Source of the DNA: DATHVI01 sp035461385 | Lineage (GTDB): Bacteria > Actinomycetota > Thermoleophilia > Solirubrobacterales > 70-9 | Length of the DNA stretch: 64,000 bases | NCBI GenBank assembly: GCA_035461385.1 | Contig: DATHVI010000174.1 | Coordinates: 32,259 to 96,258, forward strand | Reading direction: 5' to 3' | Shown: positions 37,834 through 45,829 of the stretch, in pieces | Layout of the letters: every line of letters starts with the position of its first letter | Position numbering within the stretch: the stretch's first letter is position 1 | Notes under the pieces: model-generated | What the model saw: only the letters and a program-made list of their open reading frames with translations | What the model was told of the DNA's origin: nothing | Databases searched by the model: none | Translations under genes and position numbers: made by a program

Positions 37834-37894
37834 CGCCTTTCAGGGCCCCTTCGCCGCGGGGCCCGCGCTCGCGGCGCGCGTCAGGCGGGGCGGC

Positions 37895-38617
37895 TCAGCG
37901 GATCTTCGCGACCCGCACCTTGCCGACGCCGTCGAACCTGAGCTCGCGGGCGATCTTCCGTGTCAGGTCCCAGTTCGCGCCGTGAGCGTAGGGACCGCGG
38001 TCGATCACCTTCGTGCGCACGAACCGGCCCTTGTGCCCGACCACGACCCGGGTCCCGCAGGGCAGCCGCCTGTGGGCGACGCCGCGTGTCCGCTTGCCCA
38101 GCTTCTGCCCGCACGCGGTCCGGTTGCCCCAGAAGCCGGGGCCATACCAGGTCGCCCGCTCGCGAGCGAGGCTGCGGACCAGCTCCTTGCGGGGCCGCGG
38201 GCGGAGGATGCCGTTCACCGGCAGGCCGCGGCGCCGCTGGAACCGGCGCACGGTCGCCGCGGTGTCGTCGTCGAAGTTGCGGGCCAGCGAGACCCCACGC
38301 TGGAACTTCTTCGAGCGCAGGATCCAGTTCAGGGTCCGGACGTCGTCGCCACAGTCGGGACGCTTCAACACCCGGCTACCGAACCGGGCCGCGTCGGCGC
38401 ACTCCGTGCTCTCCTCGCTGCCGGCCTCGGTTCCGCCGCCGCCCGGGCTCACTCCGCCCGACTGTGCCTGGGCGCTGACCGCCGCCGCGACGAGGACGAT
38501 CACCGCGAGCGCCAGCGCCCAGAAGGCGACCCGGTCGGGCCTCGATCGGAGCGCGCCGCGTTGCGCGCGCCTTCGGTTTTCGTTCGCCGCCCGGGGGCGG
38601 CCGATCCCACTCTCCAT
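37895..38617 (-). CDS. RlpA-like double-psi beta-barrel protein with peptidoglycan-binding domain
   Basis: 240 residues. One membrane helix (31-50), then a PG-binding-1-like repeat (DVRTLNWILRSKKFQRGV...TAATVRRFQRRRGLPVNG, about 95-135), then a double-psi barrel (ATWYGPGFWGNRTACGQKL, CGTRVVV, VKVIDRGPYAHGANWDLTRKIARELRFDGVGKVRV). It probably remodels cell wall as a lytic transglycosylase or expansin-like protein. The start is ATG 38617, which has GGAAGAGATTG before it. A c-di-AMP riboswitch precedes it, as is common for actinobacterial wall-remodelling genes. Confidence 0.85.
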   Translation of the reverse strand: MESGIGRPRAANENRRRAQRGALRSRPDRVAFWALALAVIVLVAAAVSAQAQSGGVSPGGGGTEAGSEESTECADAARFGSRVLKRPDCGDDVRTLNWILRSKKFQRGVSLARNFDDDTAATVRRFQRRRGLPVNGILRPRPRKELVRSLARERATWYGPGFWGNRTACGQKLGKRTRGVAHRRLPCGTRVVVGHKGRFVRTKVIDRGPYAHGANWDLTRKIARELRFDGVGKVRVAKIR

Positions 38618-38631
38618 CAATCTCTTCCGTG

Positions 38632-38780
38632 CGCTTACGGGGTTAGCTGACGGGCTCGCGCCGAAAGAGCTGGCGCTACGCGGCATGTGCCGACGATTCG
38701 CCCCGACCGTTGGGAATCCCTCGGTTTGGGTCCCCCGCTCCCCGCGATATGTGGCGGGGACTCAGCGGAACGCGCGGCAC
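38632..38780 (-). ncRNA. ydaO/yuaA (c-di-AMP) riboswitch
   Basis: Reading the minus strand: a GCTGAGTCCCCGCC entry, CGGGGAGCGGGGGACCCAA, AGGGATTCCC, GGGGCGAATC and the 3' signature CCCGTCAGCTAACCCCGTAAGCG (written in parts; full stretch 38632-38660). These are the conserved pieces of the c-di-AMP sensor, which in most cases turns expression off when the ligand is bound. A TACTGT -10 box lies just upstream. The leader ends about 15 bases before the RlpA-like gene. Exact ends are approximate. Confidence 0.88.
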
Positions 38781-38889
38781 AGTAGCAGAAATCTGGGCGG
38801 AAGTTTGCAGAACGTGAGCGTCCCGTAAGCAAGTGCTGATCGACACTATGGAGGGCGCTGGTTGCGGCGTGCTGGGCGGCGCAGGCGCC

Positions 38890-41502
38890 TCAGCGGCGCC
38901 GGACTCGCTCGCAGTCGCGGGCGACGCGATCGCCGCCCCTGACCACGACCAGGTCGCGGCCCGGCCCGCAGCGGACGACGTCGCGGCCGGGCCCGCCGCG
39001 GAGAACGTCGTTCCCCGGACCGCCGATCAGGACGTCGTCGCCACGGCCGCCGAGAAGCCGGTCGGCGCCGCCGTTGCCGACCAGGCAGTCGTCCCCGGCG
39101 CGTCCGCGGAGAACGTCACGCCCCGCGAGGCCGACGAGCGCGTCCCGGCGCGGCGTCCCGGTGAGTCGCTCCCCCGCCCGGGTCCCGGCGACGACGTTCG
39201 GACCGCCCCCGCCGCAGCGCCTCGGCAGGGCGCGGTAGCGCGCGGTGTACGTGGTCGCCGTTTCCGGCGCGACCACCTCGTGGGCCCGCGCGCCGCCGTG
39301 CGCCCAGGACGCGAACCAGCGCGGCGGCCGGCCCGGGACGACCGCGGGCGCGGCGATCGACGTCCGCGCGCCGACGATCACCTCCGCGGTCAGCGGGCTC
39401 GGGGCGGTGAGGCCGTTCAGCGTCAGCGGGACTCCGCCGACCGGCGCACTGCGAAGCGTCAGCGGCACGGTCTCCGGGTCGAGCCGCACGGTCGCGGTGT
39501 CGGTGAGGCCGCCGCTGTCGGTCGCGGTCAGGCGAAGCGCGACCTGCGAGGGGTATTCGTGGTCGGGGCCTTCGAAGCTCCCACTCGCGACCCCGCCGAT
39601 TTCGTCGAGCGGATGGACGTGGCAGTCGCCCGGGCTCGGGCAGTGCTCGAGCTCGAGTGCCCACGAAAGCGCCGCCGGTGGAAGCACCCCGTCCTGGGCG
39701 TCGGTCGCGCCGCCGGCGAACGCGATGACTTCGCCGACCGCCCAAGTCGTCGCCGGCCCCGGGGCCTCGATCGTCGCCACCGGCGGCGTGTCCTCGGCGG
39801 TGATCCAGATCGGATCGCTGATGTCGCTCTCGCCGTCGGCGTCGGTGACGCGCAGGCGTGCGTCGTAGGTGCCGGCGTCATAGATGAAGCTCGGCTGCGC
39901 CACCGCCGCGTCGTCGTACTGCCCGTCGCCGTCGAGGTCCCAGGCGAACTCGAGTCCCTCGTCGCCGTCGGGGTCCGAAGAGCCGGTGCCGTCGAAGTCG
40001 ACCTCGAGCGGCGCCGAGCCGCTGGTCACGTTCGCGGTCGCGACCGCGACCGGCGGACAGTTCTCCTCCGGGTAGCGCACCCGGCGAATCGTGCCGCCGT
40101 TGTGGTCGACGTAGAAGAGGTCGCCGCAGGGTCCGATCTGAAGGTCGACCGGGTTCGGGGCAGCGGTGACGAAGGTGATGATCTCGGCCGGGTCGGGATC
40201 GCCGCCCGGGCCCTCGAGCATCGCCCAGACGCAGCGGCGGTTGTGGTCGGCGAAGAACAGGGCCCCGTCGTATTCGTCGGGGTAGACGCCGCCCTCGTAG
40301 AACGCTATCCCGCTGATCACCGAGCCGCCGGTCGGGCACGACTCCCCCGGGACGACCTGGTTCGAGTGGTGGTAGGCGTAGTGCGGCGCTTGCGCGGTCC
40401 CCTCGGCGTGGAGGTTCTGGCAGACGTTGAGCCCCGAGTAGCCCCCGAGTTGCGGAGTGCCCTCGTAGCAGGGCCAGCCGAAGTTCTCGACCGGCGCGCC
40501 GACCGGGTCGGCGAGGACGTTGATCTCCTCCCAGGTGGTCCAGCCGACGTCCCCGATCCAGAGCTCGCCGGTGCCCGGGCGGACCGTGAACCGGAACGGA
40601 TTGCGGAAGCCGTGGGCGACGATCCGCCGCGCGTTGTCATCGCCGGTCCCGGGATTGTCGGGGAGCGGATCGCCGGTCGCGGGGTCGATCCGGATGATGC
40701 TGCCGTCGAGCGTCGTCGGGTCCGTGGCCGTCCGCAGGTCCTGGCTGCGGAGCGCTCCGCCCTCGGCGGTCGGCTGGGTCTGAGCTCCGCCCCGGCCGAC
40801 CGGCGGATCGTCGCAGGGGTTCAGCGGATTGCCGCTCTGACCGTAGTCGGCGTAGTTGAAGCTCGCCCCGTCGCCGGCGCTCGCATAGAGCGCGCCGTCG
40901 GGACCGAAGGCGACCGTGCCGACCGAATGGCTCGGGAACTGCTGGCACCAGTCCGCCTCGATCAGCGGCTGCTCCTCCCCGGTCATGACGTTGCCGAGCG
41001 CCTCGAGCCGCGAGAGGCGGCCGCTGACCACACAGCCGTTGCCGACGGCGTCGGGGCACCCGTCGTTGGTCTCGTCAGGGCTGCCCCAGCGCGGCATTCG
41101 CGATTGCGGGTCGAAGAGGTCGAAATCGTGCGTGTAGAGGACGTAGAGGTAGGGCACCGCCGGGAACCCGGGATCGAGCTCGAACCCCAGCAGCCCCCGA
41201 TCCCAGAAGTTGTGGACCCTGGTCCGCAGGTCGGCGAACACGGACGGGGCCGGGTCGTCGAGGTCGCTGAAGACCTTGATCAGGCCGCTCTTCTCGGCGA
41301 CGAACACCCGCCCATCCGGGGAGAAGCGAACGGCAGTCGGATTCACCAGGCCGGAGAAGACCGTCTCCTCCTCGAAGCCCTCGGGGAGGGCGGCCGCGTG
41401 TCCCCCGGCCGGGGGGACGACGAGAATCGCCAGCAGCGCGAGGGCCGCCGCCGCGAACGTAGCCCGCAAGCCCTCCCGGATGTCGACTCGACCCACCGTC
41501 AC
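38890..41502 (-). CDS. secreted PQQ-type sugar dehydrogenase-like protein with PKD and RTX-like repeats
   Basis: 870 residues. Signal peptide (about 1-37). Residues 40-470 form the GSDH/sorbosone-dehydrogenase six-bladed propeller (VNPTAVRFSPDGRVFVAEKSG, LLGFELDPGFP, GLGTVAFGPDGALYASAGDG-like block, HGFRNPFRF, GDVGWTTWEEIN). A PKD domain follows at about 485-575 (PLEVDFDGTGSSDPDGD). The end carries GxDxLxGGxGDD nonapeptide-like repeats (AGRDVLRGRAGDDCLVGNGGADRLLGGRGDD) that bind calcium. It likely oxidises a sugar or sugar alcohol outside the cell, or is a binding relative. Confidence 0.9.
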   Translation of the reverse strand: MTVGRVDIREGLRATFAAAALALLAILVVPPAGGHAAALPEGFEEETVFSGLVNPTAVRFSPDGRVFVAEKSGLIKVFSDLDDPAPSVFADLRTRVHNFWDRGLLGFELDPGFPAVPYLYVLYTHDFDLFDPQSRMPRWGSPDETNDGCPDAVGNGCVVSGRLSRLEALGNVMTGEEQPLIEADWCQQFPSHSVGTVAFGPDGALYASAGDGASFNYADYGQSGNPLNPCDDPPVGRGGAQTQPTAEGGALRSQDLRTATDPTTLDGSIIRIDPATGDPLPDNPGTGDDNARRIVAHGFRNPFRFTVRPGTGELWIGDVGWTTWEEINVLADPVGAPVENFGWPCYEGTPQLGGYSGLNVCQNLHAEGTAQAPHYAYHHSNQVVPGESCPTGGSVISGIAFYEGGVYPDEYDGALFFADHNRRCVWAMLEGPGGDPDPAEIITFVTAAPNPVDLQIGPCGDLFYVDHNGGTIRRVRYPEENCPPVAVATANVTSGSAPLEVDFDGTGSSDPDGDEGLEFAWDLDGDGQYDDAAVAQPSFIYDAGTYDARLRVTDADGESDISDPIWITAEDTPPVATIEAPGPATTWAVGEVIAFAGGATDAQDGVLPPAALSWALELEHCPSPGDCHVHPLDEIGGVASGSFEGPDHEYPSQVALRLTATDSGGLTDTATVRLDPETVPLTLRSAPVGGVPLTLNGLTAPSPLTAEVIVGARTSIAAPAVVPGRPPRWFASWAHGGARAHEVVAPETATTYTARYRALPRRCGGGGPNVVAGTRAGERLTGTPRRDALVGLAGRDVLRGRAGDDCLVGNGGADRLLGGRGDDVLIGGPGNDVLRGGPGRDVVRCGPGRDLVVVRGGDRVARDCERVRRR

Positions 41503-41556
41503 TGACCTCGGCCCGCGCTGCCAACCCCCGGCCTGCGCCGCCCGAGGGCGCCAAGC

Positions 41557-42279
41557 CTATCGCCGCCGCGGCGCCGGCGGGGCCGCAACGCGGGCGACGC
41601 GAGCGGCGACGTCGCTGGCCGAACCTGCCGGTCCCGGGGGAGCGTGGCCCGGGGCCGTCGATCGGCTTCGCAGGAAGAGCAGGACGGCGATGATGAAGAA
41701 GGCCAGGCCGGTCGGTCCGAAGGGCGGCGGGTGGGCACCGATCAGGAAGCCTGACAGGCCGAGCAGGATGACCACTGAGAGCGGGGCTCCGGCGTGACCG
41801 CGCAGGGCGACCGCGGCCGCGATCATCGCGGCGATCAGCGCAAGACTTCCGATACTCGAGAAGACTCCGAGATCGCGGAAGAGGACGTTCTCGGCGAAGT
41901 CCTGGACCAGGTCCTCACGCGTTGCCTGTCCGATCTCCGGGAGCCCGTTCAGGGCGTCGACAAGGGTCCCGACGCCGATGCCCTGCAGCGTCTCGAAAGC
42001 GCCGTAGAAGACGACGAAGAACACAAGCCCGATCCGGCTCACCCGTGCCGCCGTTCCCTCGATCCCCCGCACGAGCAAATAGACCGCGACCGCGAACAAC
42101 GGGATGAAGACCAGCATCCCGACGTGGACGACCATCCAGACCGTCACCTCGTCGTCGAGGCTCCGGTAGATCTCCGTGGCCTCTCCACCGGGGTGAAAGA
42201 GGAGGAGGATCGCCCACGCGAGTGGAACAACGATCAAGAAGGCAATCTCCGCCGGGCTGAAAGCTCGTCTGCTCATCAT
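41557..42279 (-). CDS. multipass membrane protein of unknown function
   Basis: 240 residues with about six hydrophobic helices at 8-28, 48-68, 80-105, 130-165, 170-190 and 195-212. No known family named with confidence. It follows the 71-residue MMPL-tail-like gene by 4 bases, and its ATG (42279; a second follows at 42276) has no Shine-Dalgarno, so it may depend on coupling to that gene. Function unknown. Confidence 0.7.
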   Translation of the reverse strand: MMSRRAFSPAEIAFLIVVPLAWAILLLFHPGGEATEIYRSLDDEVTVWMVVHVGMLVFIPLFAVAVYLLVRGIEGTAARVSRIGLVFFVVFYGAFETLQGIGVGTLVDALNGLPEIGQATREDLVQDFAENVLFRDLGVFSSIGSLALIAAMIAAAVALRGHAGAPLSVVILLGLSGFLIGAHPPPFGPTGLAFFIIAVLLFLRSRSTAPGHAPPGPAGSASDVAARVARVAAPPAPRRR

Positions 42280-42283
42280 CGAA

Positions 42284-42499
42284 CTAGCCGGAAACCGGTG
42301 CGGGCTCGGGCTCGGGCTCATCCAGCGTGGGCTCACCGACGGCAACCTCGGGTTCGGCCGGCCGCTCTGGCGGGACGACGGCCTCGGATCCGATCCGGGG
42401 CAGCCATTCGAGCCACGCCGGCAGGTACCAGTTCCAGTCGCCGAGGACCTTCATCGACGCCGGCCGAACCCTCCCCGGCCCGGTTGCGGAAGTTGTCAT
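42284..42499 (-). CDS. small protein resembling an MMPL transporter C-terminus
   Basis: 71 residues from ATG 42499 with GAGGGGACACAA upstream. The core MKVLGDWNWYLPAWLEWLPRI matches the end of MMPL transporters, e.g. the one at 62962 here (LLGRNNWWLPGWLDRALPSL). There is no membrane-helix part. It is either a relic left by a larger gene or a free microprotein; the good Shine-Dalgarno supports expression. The acidic tail is rich in E, P and V. The 193 bases after its start hold nothing recognised. Confidence 0.6.
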   Translation of the reverse strand: MTTSATGPGRVRPASMKVLGDWNWYLPAWLEWLPRIGSEAVVPPERPAEPEVAVGEPTLDEPEPEPAPVSG

Positions 42500-42692
42500 T
42501 TGTGTCCCCTCGGCGAGTGCCTTCCCGACGCGCCGAACCAGGGTTTGTGGTTCAAGCGAAGCTGCGCGAGACGCCGACCTGAGAGGGAACGTCGGTGAAT
42601 GGATCGTACTCCGATCGTCAGCGCAGACAGAGAACCGAGAGCCTTGGGTCGAGAGCGGCGTAGCTGTGCGCTGAGGCGGAGGGCTCGACGTA

Positions 42693-42720
42693 GAGAGGCC
42701 CCGCCTCAGCGGGGCCTCTC
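42693..42720 (-). terminator. terminator of RNase P RNA
   Basis: A perfect 12-bp stem (GAGAGGCCCCGC / GCGGGGCCTCTC) with a 4-nt loop, immediately after the 3' end of the RNase P RNA on the minus strand. Confidence 0.8.
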
Positions 42721-42721
42721 G

Positions 42722-43083
42722 GTAGCAGGCCTGTAAGCCGGATTCTGTCGGGTGCAGCCATCTGTCTCGCCGGCTCCTAGGTGCCGGCGGGGCGTTCGCC
42801 CTGCTGCCTACCTGGACCTCGCCGGGCCGGGTCGTCGGTCCTGCTTGGCATTGCACCTGGCGGGGTTTGCCCGGCCGCCGCGTCACCGCGACGCCGGTGC
42901 GCTCTTACCGCACCATTTCACCTTTGCCTGTGCGCGGCTCACGTGTTGCCGCGCCATCGGCCGTGTGTTTCTGTGGCACTTTCCCGCGGGTTTCCCCGGG
43001 TGGGCGTTACCCACCGCCATGCCCTGTGGTGTCCGGACTTTCCTCGAGCGGCTCTCACCTCCCGCGACTGCACGGCCTGCATC
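42722..43083 (-). ncRNA. rnpB: RNase P RNA (class A)
   Basis: Minus strand. The 5' end pairs GCAGGCC (43074-43080) with GGCCTGC near 42725-42731 to form P1. Inside are the universal CRI block GAGGAAAGTCCGGAC with ACCACAGGGC next to it, GGGTAACGCCC, and the 3' block GACAGAATCCGGCTTAC. This is the ribozyme that matures tRNA 5' ends. A TACACT box at 43089-43094 is correctly placed for the promoter. Length about 362, normal for actinobacteria. Confidence 0.95.
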
Positions 43084-43151
43084 AACCAGTGTAGGGCGCG
43101 ATCGCCGCCTCGGGACGTGCCGGCGTCCGACAGCGGCCCCTTCCCGATCGC

Positions 43152-43204
43152 TTGGACGCCGCGGCGATCTCGCGTATCCTTCGACCGTCCACGGCTCGTG
43201 GACG
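43152..43204 (+). promoter_or_regulatory. promoter and leader hairpin of the small exported protein gene
   Basis: TTGGAC (43152-43157), 17 bases, TATCCT (43175-43180). A perfect stem follows: CGTCCACG-GCT-CGTGGACG at 43186-43204, so the roughly 95-nt leader starts with a hairpin. The remaining leader has no assigned role. The region 43095-43151 holds nothing else. Confidence 0.6.
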
Positions 43205-43282
43205 TCGGCGACTGTCGGGGTGGGACGGCAACCGGCAGACCAAGCCGCTAGACGCGGCACTCACCACGATGAAGGAGCACCC

Positions 43283-43657
43283 ATGAGACCGAAGTCCCTG
43301 CTGGCGGTCGTCGCGCTCGTTGCCTGCGCCGGCGCCGGTATCACCGGCGTGGCCCACGCGGGCGGCGCGGCGAAGACAAAAGTCACCGTCAAGGGCTCAA
43401 GCGAGATCTACGGGTTCGTCAAGAGCTCGAAAAAGAAGTGCATGAACAACCGCAAGGTCACCGTGTTCAGGCAGAAGGGCAGCCGCGGCGGCGGAGACGA
43501 TGTCCGGGTCGCGAGCGACAACGCCGAGAAGTCGGGCGATCGCTACCGGTGGTCGATCGGAAATCCGGGCCTCCAGGGCAAGCGGATCTACGCCCGGGCG
43601 GGGAGGATCCCCGGCTGCAAGGCCGGAGCGAGCGCCACTTACAGGGTGCCCTCGTAG
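43283..43657 (+). CDS. small secreted protein of unknown function
   Basis: 124 residues with a signal peptide (SLLAVVALVACAGAGITGVAHAGG, about 5-27). The mature part starts with KTKVTVKGSSEIYGFVKSSKKKCMNNRKVTVFRQKG, a beta-sandwich-like pattern that recurs in actinobacterial secreted proteins. Two cysteines (in KKKCMNN and PGCKAG) may form a disulfide. ATG 43283 follows AAGGAG. Promoter described separately. Confidence 0.8.
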   Translation: MRPKSLLAVVALVACAGAGITGVAHAGGAAKTKVTVKGSSEIYGFVKSSKKKCMNNRKVTVFRQKGSRGGGDDVRVASDNAEKSGDRYRWSIGNPGLQGKRIYARAGRIPGCKAGASATYRVPS

Positions 43658-43750
43658 CCGCCGGCTAGCGCGAGCGGCGACAGCGCCGCGCACGCGAGCT
43701 CCCGTCGGGCACGCTTGCGCGGCGCCCCGCAACCGAGGATCATTCGCCGC

Positions 43751-45802
43751 GTGAGCGAGAGGATCGTGCGCGCGGCGTGCCCTCACGACTGCCCCGACAC
43801 GTGCGCGATGCACGTGAGCGTCGACGGGTCGGGACGCGCGGTCGCGGTCAAGGGCGACCCCGATCACCCGATCACAGCCGGGTTCCTGTGCGGCAAGGTG
43901 TCGAACTACCTCGACCGCGTCTACGCCGACGACCGCCTGCTGCATCCGCTGATCCGCACCGGCCGCAAGGGCTCGGCCGCGTTCCGGCGCGCGAGCTGGG
44001 AGGAGGCGGTCGAAGCGGCGGCGCGCGGGATCGAGGCAGCGATCGACGCCCACGGAGGCGAGTCGGTGCTCCCCTACAGCTACATGGGCACCCAGGGCGC
44101 GCTCCAGGGCGGCTCGATGGCGAACCGGCTGATGAACGCGATCGGCGCCTCGGAGCTCGTGCGGACGATCTGCGCAAGCGCCGGGATCGCGGGCGTCGTC
44201 GCGACCCAGGGGATCTCACCGGAGGTCGATCCCGAGGAGTGGCCGCACGCCCGCTACGTCCTCGTCTGGGGATGGAACCCGATGTCGACCGCCCCGCACC
44301 TGTGGAAGAAGATCCTTGCCGCGCGGCGCGCCGGCGCCCGGCTTGCGGTCGTCGACCCGTTCCGCAGCCGGACCGCAAACGTCGCCGACGAGCACCTGCG
44401 CCCGCGCCCCGGCACCGACGCCGCGCTGGCGCTGGGGATGATGCGGGCGCTCGTCGACGCCGAGCTGGTCGACGAGGAGTGGTGCCGCGCCCACACCGAA
44501 GGCTACGACGAGCTGCTCGAGCGACTCGCCGAGCACGGGGTCGAGCACTGGGCCGAGGTCTGCGGCGTCGCCGGATCGGACGTGCGCCGGGTGGCGTCGG
44601 ACTTCGCCCGCACCCAGCCGGCGCTGCTGCGGCTCGGGGTCGGCGCCCAGCGCCACCTCGGCGCGCCGATCGCCTACCGGACGATCGCCTGCCTGCCGGC
44701 GCTCGCCGGGGCCTGGCGGCATCGCGGCGGCGGCTGCTCGTACATCCCGACCGCGACCGCGAACGCAGTCTCGAGTGCGGCCCTCGACCGCCCGGACCTG
44801 CGGCGCGCCCCGGCCCGGGCGATCAACATGTCGCAGCTCGGCGAGGCGCTCACCGACCCCGGCCTCGACCCGCCGGTGAGCGCGCTCATCGTCTGGTCGT
44901 CGAACCCGGCCCAAATCGCGCCCGACCAGGAGCGGGTCCTCGCCGGCCTGCGCCGCGAGGACCTGTTCACGCTCGCGATCGAGCAGTTCATGACCGACAC
45001 CGCCGCCTACGCCGACGTCGTCCTCCCGGCGACGACGCAGCTCGAGCACCTCGACGGCATCTTCTCGTGGGGCCATCACTACTACACGCTGAACGAGCCC
45101 GCGATCGCGCCTCGGGGCGAGGCGAAGCCGACCACCGAGGCGTTCCGGCTGCTCGCCGCGCGGCTCGGCCTCGACGACCCGTGCTTCCGGGAGAGCGACG
45201 AGGAGATGCTCGCGAGCCTGTTCGAGCCCGAGCCCGGCGGGATCACGCTCGAGCGCCTGCGGGAGCGCGGTTGGGCGAAGATCGACCTCGGCCAGGGGCC
45301 GATCCCCCACGCCGACGGCAACTTCCTCACCCCGTCCGGAAGGCTCGGCCTGCGCGCCGACTGGCTCGCCGACGCCGGCGTCGACACGCTCCCGTTCTTC
45401 GACCCGCCGGCCGAGGCGACCGACGGCGCGCTCGCCCGGCGCTTCCCGCTCGCCCTGGTGACTCCGAAGACTCACCTGTTCCTGAACTCGACCTTCGCCA
45501 ACCAGCGCCGCCAGCGCTCCGCCCAGCCCGAGCCCTACCTCGTCGTCCATCCCGGCGACGCATCGGGCCGCGGGATCGCCGACGGCGACACGGTCAGAGT
45601 GAGAAACGACCGCGGCTCGTTCACCTGCCGGGCGCAGGTCTCCGACGACACCCGCACGGGCGTGGTCGTCGCCCCGATGGGCTGGTGGAGCGCGGACTAC
45701 CCGGAGGGGCGCAGCGCCCAGGCGACGACCTCGCAGCGGCTGACCGGGCTCGGCACCGCGCCGACCTTCAACGACAACCGGGTCGAGGTCGAGCCGGCGT
45801 AG
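43751..45802 (+). CDS. molybdopterin-dependent oxidoreductase (bis-MGD family)
   Basis: 683 residues, DMSO-reductase superfamily. N-terminal cluster motif CPHDCPDTC (10-18) with C47 (GFLCGK) binds a [4Fe-4S] cluster. C141 in VRTICASAG falls where formate dehydrogenases have their molybdenum ligand. C-terminal molydopterin-binding domain (VRVRNDRGSFTCRAQVSDDTRTGVV) near 600. The substrate is not known, and no FeS or membrane subunit is next to it, so it may act alone with a soluble partner. Start GTG 43751 places the first cluster at the right distance. Confidence 0.87.
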   Translation: MSERIVRAACPHDCPDTCAMHVSVDGSGRAVAVKGDPDHPITAGFLCGKVSNYLDRVYADDRLLHPLIRTGRKGSAAFRRASWEEAVEAAARGIEAAIDAHGGESVLPYSYMGTQGALQGGSMANRLMNAIGASELVRTICASAGIAGVVATQGISPEVDPEEWPHARYVLVWGWNPMSTAPHLWKKILAARRAGARLAVVDPFRSRTANVADEHLRPRPGTDAALALGMMRALVDAELVDEEWCRAHTEGYDELLERLAEHGVEHWAEVCGVAGSDVRRVASDFARTQPALLRLGVGAQRHLGAPIAYRTIACLPALAGAWRHRGGGCSYIPTATANAVSSAALDRPDLRRAPARAINMSQLGEALTDPGLDPPVSALIVWSSNPAQIAPDQERVLAGLRREDLFTLAIEQFMTDTAAYADVVLPATTQLEHLDGIFSWGHHYYTLNEPAIAPRGEAKPTTEAFRLLAARLGLDDPCFRESDEEMLASLFEPEPGGITLERLRERGWAKIDLGQGPIPHADGNFLTPSGRLGLRADWLADAGVDTLPFFDPPAEATDGALARRFPLALVTPKTHLFLNSTFANQRRQRSAQPEPYLVVHPGDASGRGIADGDTVRVRNDRGSFTCRAQVSDDTRTGVVVAPMGWWSADYPEGRSAQATTSQRLTGLGTAPTFNDNRVEVEPA

Positions 45803-45821
45803 CCGCGGCCCGGCGCCGCGG
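45803..45821. terminator. hairpin between convergent genes
   Basis: CCGCGGC-CCGGC-GCCGCGG, between the oxidoreductase and the DASS transporter; likely a shared terminator. Confidence 0.45.
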
Positions 45822-45829
45822 GACGGACC

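Noticed and set aside
38833..41505. A very long plus-strand frame (890 codons)
   Set aside because: It is the antisense of the PQQ-type dehydrogenase, arginine- and valine-rich, with no domain. The minus-strand gene has signal peptide and clear motifs.
42752..43251. ORFs across the RNase P RNA
   Set aside because: All lie within the conserved rnpB structure and have no protein pattern.
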